NCBI GenBank assembly: GCA_051530055.1
Contig: CM121343.1
Span: forward strand, 4,898,001 to 4,962,000
Reading direction: 5' to 3'
DNA from: Neoechinorhynchus agilis
Taxonomy: Eukaryota; Acanthocephala
DNA: 64,000 nt
The notes under the pieces are model-generated. The model saw nothing but the letters and a program-made list of their open reading frames with translations. It ran no database searches and was not told the DNA's origin. Below, piece after piece: positions 9,721 to 22,060 of the stretch; position 1 is the first letter of the stretch, and every line of letters starts with the position of its first letter. Made by a program: the position numbers and the translations under genes.

Positions 9721-12115
9721 TTACATTTGATGCAATTTAGCGAGTTCAGTAAGATATACCGGATCTTCGAGAAAGGGAAGGAAACACTTTTCAATTTCTG
9801 GATCTTCGTCTTCCAATTCCTTATTCAATCTCACCAGACGTATCCTTTTAAATAACGAATGAACAGTTTAAATTAGCTTTACAAAGTGCTTACCATGTAG
9901 TGATGTCCGGATCCTTCTTACAGAGTGCGTGATCCAGTGGATCCTTGCCATCGTTATCGCAAATATATGTGGGGGTATTACGTTTTAATAACAAAATAAC
10001 CAAACTAGAAATGGAAGTTCAGAGATTTTCGGCTCGGAATAAAGAAGGGTTCGATGTACCATCTGTGTGCACCCGAATGTTGAACAGCGTAATGTAATGG
10101 CGAACAACCATTGTTGTCTATTTGATCGGTACGAGCACCATTCTGAAGTAGGAACTCGCATATTGGCAAGCATTTTAAGCGGATTGCGAGACTTAAAGGT
10201 GACTGATTGTCATGTTTGTCAAATCTTGCATTACGGTCTGCACCCAATCCTAATGCCAAAAGGACTGCTAGCAAATTGCACTCTGTATCTGCTGAGTTCT
10301 CAATTGACGACCTCAGCAAGTCGTCGGGATTCGCCTCGTTTTTGCTTGAAAGATATTCATAAATCCATCGAAGACGTCTATCATCATTACCAAAGAGATC
10401 CTCCTCTGCTTTTTGTACTATGAATTTCTTTTGAATATACTTAGCATCGATAAATCGTTTCCTAGTATTCACAGCAGACGATGGATAAGGTTTACACGAC
10501 TTTACATCTCGTCTATTGGCTTCATAAATTGCGTTAAATGCTTGATTACCAATCTCGGTCATCATTATCAAAGTCTCGATATCCCACTCATCAATGTGAA
10601 GGGACCGGATCTTAGATGTGTTTACACCCAGACCGCTAATGAGGTGTAAGCAAAGTTTATCCATCAAAAGTTGAACGTACCGGTGAATCCCAGAGCATTT
10701 TAAGCATAAAAGAATTCCAAGGTTCACTGATGCCCATTCTGGTCTTAAAGCTCCACAGTCGCAGCACTCGTTATTTCCGGGCAGTGATTGAATTGCTTGC
10801 TTTCGTTCACGAATTCTATTTTCACGCCACTTAAAAGTTATCCAAAAGCGGAATTTTAAACTTACACTGCTGACCTGACCTCGACCTCCGTACTGCTGCA
10901 TTCATTCGAACAATGAACATGACCTAGCGACTCCGACACATTTATATCCTGCAATAAAAAGTGTAATAATGTAAGTTCAGTTTAATTTTTTTGATTGGTT
11001 AGGAAAATGTAATTTCTGTGAAAATAAAGAGATGCGTAATTGCGTGTGTTGGGTCGTGCTCATTTTATTCGCCACCTCTTGGATATTTCTCATGTAAATA
11101 AGGAGAAATTAAAGTTGTGGTGATTTTATTGAGCAAATCGAAATATTTCTTAACAATAAAATGCGTTTTAGCCTCAAGTTTAACTTGGTCGTTCCGAAGG
11201 ATTTTCTTTATAAGAAAGGAGAAATGACGATGTTCGAAAAATAAAAAGAAATTCCAAAACTAAGGGTAGAATCGAAAATGTGTGTGCTCTGATTTACCTG
11301 AAGCGAAGGCGCCGTTTGAATGCCACACATAATGGCTTGTCGCATAGCGTCCATCCAGCGCTCACGTTCCTCGGCGGAATCGGCTTGTAGGTAGTAGTGA
11401 CTGAAAAATAGTTTATTTGGTAGCAGTTACAAAGGAACCATGCTCACAACGATGGCGATTGTATCTCAAAGACGAAAAGACGATCAATGTTAATACTTTC
11501 CCGAACGCTGCATAGTTTAATATCACTGATCAGATCGACTGTGCTTAGCGCGTTTGAATCGAAATGATTGTTTCTACGAAGCCAATGTTGGTAGAACGAA
11601 AGGGTTTGCCGTTTGCGTCCACCAAAGTGAAAATTGGTATGAAAGCCAACGGAACTATCGGTAAGATAAACTAGTTTTTTATCGGTTAGAATGAACCACT
11701 TCCTAGTTATGGAAAAGCGGGATTATTAAGAAGGGAATACAAATCGTGGAAACGTACTTCGACCAAGATTTGAACCTGCCTTGAGATTTTTTGAGTAGAT
11801 ACCCTTCATAGTAGCAGGTGGACGGAGTTCCGGTGAGAGATGAGTCACAGATGGATAGTTTGGTTGCGATCGACGACGACGACGAATGGGTGCCGCCATC
11901 ACGTTTACATTGGATCGTTGATGGAGCCATATTGATTGCCTAAACGAGAGATAGAGCGAATGTTTTACATTGACCACAATCCGGATATTTTACGTTTATA
12001 CCAGCAGCAGCATCGATTTCGCCCAACGACATTGACGTGTTGCAAAATCGTTTTGCACTTTGGTGATCCTTGAGGGAGTTATCGTTGCAGCGTTCTCTTG
12101 AACTGTACATGCGTG
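9721..12115 (-). CDS. ACAP/centaurin-beta-like ArfGAP with PH domain and ankyrin repeats
   Basis: GTPase-activating protein for Arf GTPases acting at endosome and plasma membranes. The PH domain starts at YYEGYLLKKSQGRFKSWSK (about 11810-11760), crosses an intron (about 11704-11755) to WFILTDKKLVYLTDS, and continues through IKLCSVRESINIDRLFVFEI to YYLQADSAEERERWMDAMRQ (about 11300-11400). The ArfGAP zinc finger is CCDCG...WASVNLGILLCLKCSGIHR (about 10770-10690), with the C-x2-C-x16-C-x2-C pattern. Ankyrin repeats follow (HDNQSPLSLAIRLK, DNNGCSPLHYAVQ, then NDGKDPLDHAL after another intron). It stops at 9721 just before an AATAAA-like signal. The first exon seen (acceptor at 12115) gives only about 60 residues before the PH domain; no BAR domain, normal for ACAPs, was recognised. 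The start codon is unresolved. Confidence 0.88.
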
Positions 12116-13480
12116 CTAAACAAAGGCACACGCGATGCGTTCATAGTACCGCATAAAAACATTAAGGAGGTGTAAAAGCACAACAGATCTTTAGAGCATG
12201 GAAGCACAGTTGCGACTCTCGTCTTCTGCTGATCTTATGAGTGCTATCTGGACGATGTCATCATCGAATGTCTGGAACTTGCGTAATCTGCCATCTCTCC
12301 CTCTCAGAGTGTATGCGCCAGGAGGGACTATTCGGACCAGGACGAACAGACCAACCAAGAATTATACATTGAACGTGTAACGACCACGGATCACGTGAAC
12401 GTTACACAATTGTTTTAAAAGAAATACACTCCCCCGACGAAGAGCCAAGAGGTTTCATGGGAATCAACCTGGCGGAATAATGCAATATTCGACCTTTTGT
12501 CGTCTTTCTTAAATTGACAAGTGCTTGAAAAATACTTCTTAAAACATCGCCCAACAACAACATCCATCAAGTTTATTTTTTTCATAGAAATCAACGTGTT
12601 TTTGTCGTTATTATGAGAAAGTTTCATTAAGGAAATCCATCACAACTTGACTTCGAAGGTAAGGTTTCACAATTTTCCATGTTTCAGTTCTTAATTGTTA
12701 CGTAGCTTTTAACTCAAAAGCAAAAAACCTATTGGTCTTCTTTAGATAAAGCAAATACGACTGAGAAATAAGGCCTAAGTTGAAAACAGTGTTTAAGCTA
12801 AAATAACTCAAAAGCATAGTGCATTTTGTGTTGGCGATACTTCTTAATCTAAAATACTTAAAGGCTAAATGGGAACTCGTTTGCTTTAAAACACGAAAAC
12901 AACAATGAATCTGCTTTAGGTTCCTCTGGAATTCTCCTATTTATTTCGTGGTCTATGTAGTGGTTTGGTGTGATTTTGACTTGGTAAAAGTTAACTTCAA
13001 TCCGGAAAATCAATAGCTTCCTGCATTATCAACTGATAATGTCAAGATTGAGAGACGTACAACACTACCGTTCCAAAGGTAATGTCTTTGTCAATATTTA
13101 ACCCAACTTTTTGAGATTGTTTGCTTGGAGTACAATGGCAATGCAATCAAACCAATGTGTTAACAATATCGAATCAACTATACAAAAAGGCTCACCATAA
13201 TCATGAGCAATTTAAGCTGATGGGGAATCGATGCAAACTAAGCTGCATGCGTTGATTCACTTGGGAAAAAAAGAAGCAACGTTCCCAGGACATTTTAAAT
13301 CTCTTCTTACCAGTAAGCAATAGGAACTCGTTAGTAATAAGTTTTTTAGTTCGCTGCCTTTAGTTAAATTTAATCTTCACCCGGTAGCTTCTACGAAGTG
13401 CAATAGCCGGAGAATCAAATATGAACTCTTTTCTTAATAGATACAATATGCACAATGGGAGATATTATATAAACTTTCAA
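12116..13480. other. Interval upstream of the ArfGAP gene
   Basis: No confident exon. A minus-strand stretch near 12210-12350 is open without a start codon and encodes VRIVPPGAYTLRGRDGR and RLRKFQTFDDDIVQ before a stop; it could be a decayed mobile-element or gene fragment and I do not recognise it. The rest is AT-rich with no clear signal. A missing BAR-domain exon could be hidden here, but I could not see one. Confidence 0.35.
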
Positions 13481-15635
13481 TTACACGAAATCAGTTGTGT
13501 AATAGACACTGCTGTTCCTTTTGAACAAAACACTCAGGGGGTTTGGAACAGAAACCTGATCGGTTGTCATCGGAACAAGACGTTGCGAAGATATTTCTGG
13601 TTTCTCTGCATATCTAGTGTTCATTCGAACTCCTTGCTCAACCGTTGGTGACTCGTTGACCATGGAACAAGATCTACTACCAGAATCGTGGGTAATGCTG
13701 TCAGCTGCGCCTTGGGGACTCATAGCCTTTTTTACCGAGTGGGTTTCGGCTACAGCCGTAGGATTCGACGTTTTGGATTGAACCTCCGTTGACCGTTGAA
13801 GTTCATCGATGGATGAAGAAGCGCCGTATACCTCAGTTTCTAACAATTCCTTCGATATTGGCTTAGTGAAACACATATCTTCAACGTTCAAAATCCGCTC
13901 GGGTATTAATTTCTTGCGTTCCTTTGTTTGATGCAGAGGCTGAATAAGTTTGATATTTGTATGTGTCTTTGAAATGTCTTCAACCTTCATTTCTTGCCGC
14001 TGGTCAATCTTTTTATGACAAGTAGCGCTGCAGCATACAACATTATGATTTCCTCTGCGTGAGTGCATTAACTTTGTTGGCCAGGTAATCCTCACAGACC
14101 TTCTTTTAAGAATCACGAAAAGTAGCGATGCACCAAGACTAGTAAGCAATATTGGCAAAAGAATTGCCAATAATAGCTTCTTGGTTCTCAAGCCTGTCAT
14201 AACGAAATGAATACAAGTTCAGTAGATTATAGATACCACCATTGCCTTTTGAGACCTTCGTGGAAACGTTCTGCTCCGCCATAGTCAGTTTTCGATCTAT
14301 CTTGGTAGTAGCGTTTGGCCCCTTTTTTTCGCCACAGATACTCGCCGATCTTCTGTTCCTACTTTCACCTTGGAAAACTCGCAAAAGTATTTAAATTCGA
14401 TGCACGAAAATAACTAACCCCAAAATCGAATTTTGAAGATACTGCCAACGTCATTTCTGTAACCTGATTGTGTTTGAGACGACAGATTATTATAGTTGAT
14501 CGCCGTTGCAAGGACAATATAGAGATTGTTAGTACCAGTTCTTACAGTACTGGTCGGCGGGACGTTTCGATGTGAACCGTATCTGTATGGCCGATAAATT
14601 TCTGAATCCGTAGATGAGCTGGTATGTTTGACTAGCCTTCCACACCATATAAACAATTGAGTCCAACTTGCTGGATCATTGACTCTACCTCTTGATTGAT
14701 CAGTGATGAGTTCCAAGTATTGACTAACACATCCGATTGAATACATTAGGGAGAACTCATGAACTTCAATAACAAGCTCGAGATCAGATGCCGGGAGACT
14801 GATGTATAGCTGACAAGATGACTGGGCAAATTTTGATGGATAGTATGGACTAACAACAAATCCATCCAGCCCAACATAGTCCCTGTTGGTTGAGCACATT
14901 TCAATCACTAAAATGTTAAGTGCAAATTTAAGGATGACTGGAGCTCGTTAATAATGACAATATGCGAAAATGTGATAGTCCTTATTATAAACCTCGCTGA
15001 AACATGGAGAATTATAATTAAATTTCTAAGCCTTCATCGGTAACCTGCAATTTTGAATAAGGATGAAAATTAATTTTAAAAATCCATCAGTACCACCACC
15101 ACTTGGAGCTTATATAAGAGCGTTCAATGTCACTTGTAAGCACCATGCCTTTCTTAGCCCGCATCAAAACGAATTCAGCGACTGAAAATCGAATATTAGA
15201 ATCTGGAGTGGGTGATTCAGTAAATACACAAAATTCGATAATCGGAAAATGGAGAGTTACATATATTTTGATCGTACCATGAAAGCAGTCGATTGCGACT
15301 TCATAGTGATCGATAACACTGTTTTGAATAGTTTGAGGGCTACCAATGGAGATTCTGCATTTCTTAAGACCGATGCATTTTTGTAGAATGGTTGCTCGAC
15401 TGGCTTCTACAATTCGATTATCAGCGGCTTGATTTGGAATGCAAGGTCCAGTGTTAGATTTGAAGACACGAGCGACGATCGTAGCGTTGCCGATGATTTG
15501 TTCAGGGTGTGTACACATGATTGTTTTTGTTCCTTCTTGATTAGCGCAATAGAAATGTCGATGGATAGTTGTTTGATTCGGAGTGGGCCAAACAAATAAC
15601 AGTATACTTATGAGAACAAGACTACCATAGAGCAT
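13481..15635 (-). CDS. Single-pass membrane receptor with SUEL-type lectin and CUB domains
   Basis: Starts at 15635 with a signal peptide (MLYGSLVLISILLFVWP). A SUEL/galactose-binding-lectin-like domain follows with cysteines in YCANQE, IMCTHPE, GPCIPNQ, LQKCIGLKKCRISIGS and VAIDCFH, preceding a splice at about 15290. After further exons a CUB domain is seen at 14908-14414 (GFVVSPYYPSKFAQSSCQLYI, VIEVHEFSLMYSIGC, QYLELITD). A transmembrane helix follows (LLLAILLPILLTSLGASLLF, about 14180-14110), then a tail of roughly 210 residues rich in S, T, E and K, ending at 13481. SUEL domains in nematode EVA-1 and latrophilins act in adhesion and guidance; the same role here is inference. Internal exon joins were not all resolved. 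Confidence 0.75.
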
Positions 15636-16878
15636 TTGTAAGATCGGAAATAAGATATAAAGGATATTATGTGGTTGGTCCTATAATCCATGTACACGGA
15701 TTACGCTGGTGAGTGTGCGTGAACAAGATCGGTTGAGACTTAGAAGCATCGGCAGTACATAAAAGCTGGCTTGTGAAGCACTGCATAGAATGGGATCATG
15801 TCAGCGGATCCACGAGGCTCGTCCCTGATGAATATTTTTGGTAGTGTTGACATCTACATGAAGATGAGAATGGAGAAACACTTGCACAACATAGACACGT
15901 ACATTGTTGTTTTGTTCACTACCGCGAGCACACACACACACTGCCGGCGACCGACATTATGTTCATTTTCGCTCTCTTTCAAAGATGGAAATACACGCAA
16001 TTAGCCGGGGAAGGCTTCCATTTGGTGCGAGACAACCACTAAACCCATGTCGCTATCATCTAGTGCTTAAACTTCCTGCACACGTCGTTTGTAAGACGAG
16101 AACGTATACGAACATTCAGTAGTTCTCGAGGCAGCATTTTTTGCCTAGTTTGTGTCGCTCTTGGTTCGGTTGTGTGTGTTTGAGGAGAAAATGCTCTGAG
16201 TTTCCTGCAATGAGACACCAATGCAGTTAATCATTTACACCACCACCACCAACACTCCATTCAAACTATTTGGTCGTCGGGCAGTGTGCACCCGAACGAC
16301 TAACTTGTTCCCACGAAGCATAAAACAATTTTTAACAAACAAAACTCATCCGGGAATGCACACAAAAGCGTTGAACCGAAACAATCCAGAGACACTAATG
16401 AGAATATTGCGAACAAAAACCATACAAATACGTGAGGAAGCCTTCGAAAAACAAATGGAAAAATCAAATTAACTATCATTTTGACACAAAGATTGCCGAT
16501 TAAGTTATCACTAAACGCCATCGATGCAAAACATCAACTTATGCTTTTAATTTAAACTCATCGCAGTCGCTACTAGTTCATTCGTCGTATAAATCACTAC
16601 TAACACTTCCAAAGTTATAAAAATTGATGGATAATGTTTTGGTATACCTTCAAATTCGCCGCGTACCATCACGTTTCGAATTGCAAACGAGTCAACATTT
16701 TTAATCTCTCTATTCTCACGGGAAATATATTTTGGCAGTTTTAGTCTTCAAATGCGATGACAGTATAGGCAATCGTATTTCCTTTTGTTTACGATGAGGA
16801 ATTTTAATTAATATTATATTTACAACTTCGAACGCTCAAAATTCCGATGGTAACTACGAAACATATTTATCAGCCTTC
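15636..16878. other. Intergenic interval with short dispersed repeat motifs
   Basis: No credible exon. A GATGAGAATGGAGAAACA motif at about 15865 recurs at about 31163. The 15930-16210 part has CA-rich and GT-rich short runs. The rest is unassigned. Confidence 0.4.
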
Positions 16879-16945
16879 GCCTCGAGGACGCATCTAGCAT
16901 TCCCTCTCGCAATCACTCACTCTCCGACAAAAATAGTTCACTCGG
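16879..16945 (+). repeat. Dispersed repeat, copy A
   Basis: GCCTCGAGGACGCATCTAGC and the following 45 bases, including CAATCACTCACTCTCC and AAAAATAGTT, match 31180-31250 with a few substitutions. It precedes a Penelope-like fragment and may be an end of that element; this is inference. Confidence 0.6.
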
Positions 16946-17129
16946 AATGGCGATAAGTTGGAAAATGTAGAGCGATTGATCGAGACATTTGTATTTCTCC
17001 CTTCACTCGTATTCGGGCAGGTGAAGTCCCAAGAAGACGGTCTCTTTCCCACGGCACTGTTGATACGCAGTCCGGTCTTTTCCCGTCATCTCTGCTTAAA
17101 CCAACCGGCTCAAGAAGAGATGGAATGCC

Positions 17130-17715
17130 GTCGCCAAAGTGAACAGCGGTTCCATACCGATCCTAAGAATTCTATTTGTTAGTGAAGAATTCACAAGTGA
17201 CATCAGGAGGCTCTTAAAAGAGACAGATATTGAGATTCGATTAGTCCGCAGGAGTGCTAGAACATTACACCGGATCACAACAAGAACAGCCCACCACAAG
17301 GAAGCGCCGCAATACCGATTTCGTGCCTCATGTGCAAGCAATCGGGTGGCAATGTCCAAAAACGTTGGACGACTCCGTAGAGGTCAATTTGCACGGGGAG
17401 TAATGTCGTCTATAAGACAATCAGTCTTATAAGAAAAGATCCGGGTCGTCTACATTGGGAAGACAGCGAGGCCTCTCCATGTGCGTATTTGTGAGCACGC
17501 ACGTAACGCACTGAACCCACTCGCTGCTTGCATGGGCCAAACACCACTCAAGGTTCCACCCAGGTCAAGAACAATACTTTCGACGGTTGTGAAGTACCTA
17601 GCGAGAGGGCATGGGAAGTTTCAATTGCGGAAGCAGTGCTCATCTCGAAAGAGGTGAAGAGTGGGATTGAGCGGGGTTATCGAAGGAAAGAGATGGCCAA
17701 CGGGACAAGTTGATT
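17130..17715 (+). mobile_element. Penelope-like element fragment with GIY-YIG endonuclease remains
   Basis: The frame at 17139 reads [20 protein letters not shown], then TDIEIRLVRRSARTL, matching the segment before the endonuclease in Penelope-like elements. A shifted frame after about 17440 gives VYIGKTARPLHVRICEHARN, which is the GIY-YIG core with its conserved Y-I-G, R and E-H. It ends with SIAEAVLISKEVKSGIERGY in yet another frame. The frameshifts show it is a dead fragment; its reverse transcriptase is absent. Confidence 0.72.
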
Positions 17716-18534
17716 TCCTCACTAACTTAGTTCTGACTTCCTTTGTAGATCACGAGTGTTTTTGAAGCCCCCAGGAAAGAGCAAAACTCCGAAATATTGG
17801 TCCAAAATAAACATTTATTTTCAAACGCGTAAATAGCTAAAGTAATGATAATTGAAAAGATAACCCGCGGTTGGGAAATCAGTCGATAATCCACCAAATT
17901 ACTTATTAGAGTATTCACAGTGTTGTGACGATTGTTCTTTGAACACGTTTTATGCACCATAGTGGTAATTGTTTAATAAATCACGCGAGCTAACTGACTC
18001 TGCAATTTTAATGCGTTGCAGATTCACTTCTATTTAAAAACAGCAATTTTAAGTGCACTCACATCGTTACTAAGCGAAATGTCAATTTCAGCGATAATTG
18101 AATTTCCACTCAGTAAATATCTCTATAAAAAGGGACAAATTTCCTTAAATCTACAACACTGCAGATTGAATAGCGGGACAACTGAGCCTCTCTCCGAACA
18201 ATGCTCACTGTTCTTCGGAAACAACTGATTAAATAAAAATGGATTGTTATACGCCATGATTCACCACAAAACGAATGTTGTTTAAGTCTTGAGTTGTCTA
18301 AAAAGGATTTCGCTGCGGTACACTATCGACTCGTTTTCGCCGAAAACCAAAAAATCACTGCAATGTTCTAAAAATTGCGAGATAATGATTGCGGGCTTAT
18401 ATACAAACTAATTTGAAACCATCAATTAACAATCTTCGTGTGCTCTTTATAGGTATGATCGATTTTTTAATTCTAATACTTTTAAGTGCTTTTGCAAGCT
18501 TTCCATCGTTCTGCACAAATCATCGAGCAAGAAA
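17716..18534. other. Intergenic interval, nothing recognised
   Basis: AT-rich DNA between the Penelope-like fragment and the minisatellite, with no supported exon on either strand. Confidence 0.4.
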
Positions 18535-20450
18535 TAATAAAAGCACGTTTTATTGATCAAAGTAGGGAAAACATGTACCTCTGAGTCCTCGTGAACACTC
18601 AAACAATATTTTAGGTTAAATGGATGCAGTTTTTATTTCGGAGTGGATGACTGGGAGTCTGCAATGTTGGACCTCTCCTCCGCCTCTCGAACACTCGAAC
18701 AATATAATAGGTTCAATGAATGCCGACGTTGATTTCGGCGTGGATGAAGAGTCCATTGAATTGGAAAGTTGGTGGTTATTGGCGTGGAAGAGTTTGTCAG
18801 GTTGTGTCTTTTCTCGGCCCCGTGAACACTCAAACAATATTTTAGGTTAAATGGATGCAGTTTTTATTTCGGAGTGGATGACTGGGAGTCTGCAATGTTG
18901 GACCTCTCCTCCGCCTCTCGAACACTCGAACAATATGATAGGTTCAATGAATGCCGACGTTGATTTCGGCGTGGATGAAGAGTCCATTGAATTGGAAAGT
19001 TGGTGGTTATTGGCGTGGAAGAGTTTGTCAGGTTGTGTCTTTTCTCGGCCCCGTGAACACTCAAACAATATTTTAGGTTAAATGGATGCAGTTTTTATTT
19101 CGGAGTGGATGACTGGGAGTCTGCAATGTTGGACCTCTCCTCCGCCTCTCGAACACTCGAACAATATGATAGGTTCAATGAATGCCGACGTTGATTTCGG
19201 CGTGGATGAAGAGTCCATTGAATTGGAAAGTTGGTGGTTATTGGCGTGGAAGAGTTTGTCAGGTTGTGTCTTTTCTCGGCCCCGTGAACACTCAAACAAT
19301 ATTTTAGGTTAAATGGATGCAGTTTTTATTTCGGAGTGGATGACTGGGAGTCTGCAATGTTGGACCTCTCCTCCGCCTCTCGAACACTCGAACAATATAA
19401 TAGGTTCAATGAATGCCGACGTTGATTTCGGCGTGGATGAAGAGTCCATTGAATTGGAAAGTTGGTGGTTATTGGCGTGGAAGAGTTTGTCAGGTTGTGT
19501 CTTTTCTCGGCCCCGTGAACACTCAAACAATATTTTAGGTTAAATGGATGCAGTTTTTATTTCGGAGTGGATGACTGGGAGTCTGCAATGTTGGACCTCT
19601 CCTCCGCCTCTCGAACACTCGAACAATATGATAGGTTCAATGAATGCCGACGTTGATTTCGGCGTGGATGAAGAGTCCATTGAATTGGAAAGTTGGTGGT
19701 TATTGGCGTGGAAGAGTTTGTCAGGTTGTGTCTTTTCTCGGCCCCGTGAACACTCAAACAATATTTTAGGTTAAATGGATGCAGTTTTTATTTCGGAGTG
19801 GATGACTGGGAGTCTGCAATGTTGGACCTCTCCTCCGCCTCTCGAACACTCGAACAATATGATAGGTTCAATGAATGCCGACGTTGATTTCGGCGTGGAT
19901 GAAGAGTCCATTGAATTGGAAAGTTGGTGGTTATTGGCGTGGAAGAGTTTGTCAGGTTGTGTCTTTTCTCGGCCCCATGAACACTCAAACAATATTTTAG
20001 GTTAAATGGATGCAGTTTTTATTTCGGAGTGGATGACTGGGAGTCTGCAATGTTGGACCTCTCCTCCGCCTCTCGAACACTCGAACAATATAATAGGTTC
20101 AATGAATGTCGACGTTGATTTCGGCGTGGATGAAGAGTCCATTGAATTGGAAAGTTGGTGGTTATTGGCGTGGAAGAGTTTGTCAGGTTGTGTCTTTCCT
20201 TCGCCTCGTTAGCACTCAAACAATATGATAGGTTCAATGAATGTGGCTGATGATTTTGGAGCGGTGGGAGAGTTGGTAGTTATTCGCGTCGAGTAAAGTT
20301 TATTAAGTTGGGTCTTTCTTCAGGTTCATTTCAAGTTCTGATATCCGAGAGAAGATTGGACAGCATGGAGAAAGAAGCGGAAGTAGAGGGAGGTGTGAGG
20401 CATAGAATGATGAAAAGAATTGGGATTAAGAGTGTTGTGCTCGTTTGATT
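18535..20450. repeat. Higher-order minisatellite, about 7 units of 231 bp, in a LINE 3' end fragment
   Basis: Near-identical 231-bp units begin at about 18593, 18824, 19055, 19286, 19517, 19748 and 19979. Each has two related subunits of 96 and 135 bp, both starting GAACACTC(A/G)AACAATAT and followed by AGGTT. Since 231 is 77 codons, each unit is open for 76 codons on the plus strand and for 73 and 66 codons on the minus strand. The left edge (18535-18600) matches the edges at 2070 and 48880. The right flank (20215-20450) matches 48950-49200, inside the LINE 3' end: GATATCCGAGA, AGAAGATTGG, GGAGG(T/A)G(T/A)GAGGCAT and GTGTTGTGCTCGT are shared. The array is therefore an expanded piece of that element; the open frames are probably by-products. 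Confidence 0.9.
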
Positions 20451-21054
20451 CTGGTGTACGTTAGAAACCCAACTTTTCTTACCCATAGTTGGAAACCATG
20501 CTGATTGGGAGCTCGGGACCAAATCTCAGTAACACTCGTGGGAGCCTAAGGTCCTCCCACGTAGGAATACATTGACGACGACTATGACGAATGTTCGAAT
20601 CTCAGGCGACCAATGACGAGCCATGCCGGCTAGGACTTGCGATCCTTCGCCGTTACGGTTGTTGGACAGATATGTTAGGAATCTTGAACATTAGTAAGCT
20701 AAAGGAGCTCTCGTAGAAGCCCTCAACGGTGATCTATAATGAGCGGACCCCGAGGGATTTTCTCCATATTAGTTTTCGAAATTTCAACGATGCCATAAGG
20801 AAAACTACATTACAGTTGCCATCGCCTAACTTTCAACAAAGCAATCTATTAATGAGTTGGTGAGTGTAAGGAAAAACCTTATTATCTGATGGCACGTCAA
20901 ACCATTAAATTCAAAAAGTTATTGATCTGGTTGATTAGTTTTTAATGTTTCATCATTAACGTGAACTTTGTTCAAATTTTTCGCATTTATTACCAGTTTT
21001 CTGAAAAGGGTAAATCGCCTTCCACAACGGTTTTCACTACTTTCAATACTAGTG
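20451..21054. other. Intergenic interval, nothing recognised
   Basis: No coding signal recognised; it contains the 3' flank of the elongase gene. Confidence 0.4.
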
Positions 21055-22060
21055 TTACTGATGTTTTAAATGATCCGTATTTTTTTTATCGTCGTTTCCT
21101 AAATGAGCCAGTTTGTTTAGCATAGCAGAAGACTTTAAGAAGCTCATATTGCCATCGTGAGCACTAAGAATGCCTTTCTTTCCATTGATGAGTGGTGGAT
21201 AATCTTTTCTGTCATTTGCACCAGCATTACCTTTAATATAGGCTCTAATGAAGAAGTGACCAAATAGGATGAAGTACGTAAGATATATAATGAACGAGTA
21301 TTGGATGTTCTCATCGCTGATGGCACAAGGTCTCTGTTGCTTCACGTGATAAGCCACATAGTTAATAACACAGCCGACAACCATTTGTAATATTTGCAAT
21401 ATCGTAATGACTTTGCTAATAACCAATGGCACCCTAAACTTTAGTGATTTAAAAGCATAATAAGAGTACATGATCGAATGCACGCCCATGTTCATTATGA
21501 CAAACCAGCGCCCTGAGGCGGCGAAATCGTGGTATGAATACCAACTATAAATCAGTACTGTAGAATGATGGAACCAATGAAGAAATATCAAACGTTGCTT
21601 CCTGAGTACGATGAATACCGTATCTACGAGCTCCACAACTTTGCTGAGAATAAACACCCATGACCAGTAACCAGCCACGCCGTACGCGTTACTATTATTG
21701 CACACTGAATATTCGACGCCATAATTTTTAAGAACGAAAACGAATTCGGGTAGAACACGGACGAATCCAGCAATGCTGAAAATAGCCAGAATGCAATTCC
21801 AAACGGCCAATGGTAAACGCAACTCAAACTTCGGTCTATTCCTCATTAGACTTTGACCAGTGAACGTAAAGAGAATATAAAGCGCTGCAAAGAGGATACT
21901 TTTGTTCCAGTTTGCATACATCCATCCTTGTATTTGTCGTACATAATCAGAGCTGAAAAAGTTTTCTTCGAATTGGAAAACCCGGGAATATATTTGTTTG
22001 AGAGCCTTGTAGCAAGGAATATCATATTTTTGAGGTTGCCACCATCCAAATATGAGACCC
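21055..22060 (-). CDS. ELO-family very-long-chain fatty acid elongase (ELOVL6-like condensing enzyme)
   Basis: Catalyses the malonyl-CoA condensation step of fatty acid elongation in the ER membrane. Family signatures present: KVVELVDTVFIVLRKQRLIF, the catalytic histidine box HWFHH followed by STVLIYSWYSY, NMGVHSIMYSYYA and QMVVGCVINY, with about seven hydrophobic segments. RKQRLIFLHWFHH with YSWYSY favours the ELOVL3/6 branch (saturated/monounsaturated substrates). The sequence upstream of the Met at 21921 stays in frame (YKALKQIYSRVFQFEE, then IQGWMYANWNKS) back to a likely acceptor at 22060, so that Met is internal. The first exon with the start codon was not resolved. The tail after the last membrane helix is about 60 residues. 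Confidence 0.9.

Noticed and set aside
12198-12380. Plus-strand 60-codon ORF upstream of the ArfGAP gene
   Set aside because: It has serine-rich random composition and overlaps a better-looking minus-strand open stretch; no support.
16958-17182. Separate 74-codon ORF before the Penelope-like fragment
   Set aside because: Its second half overlaps the element's own frame ([12 protein letters not shown]) in another phase; judged a shadow.
18616-20237. Repeated 66-76 codon ORFs on both strands as a tandem gene family
   Set aside because: They are forced by the 231-bp period (77 codons) of a homogenised minisatellite; no start context, splice sites or protein features support genes.
18535-20450. 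CRISPR array
   Set aside because: Units are contiguous 231-bp repeats without unique spacers, and the window is eukaryotic.
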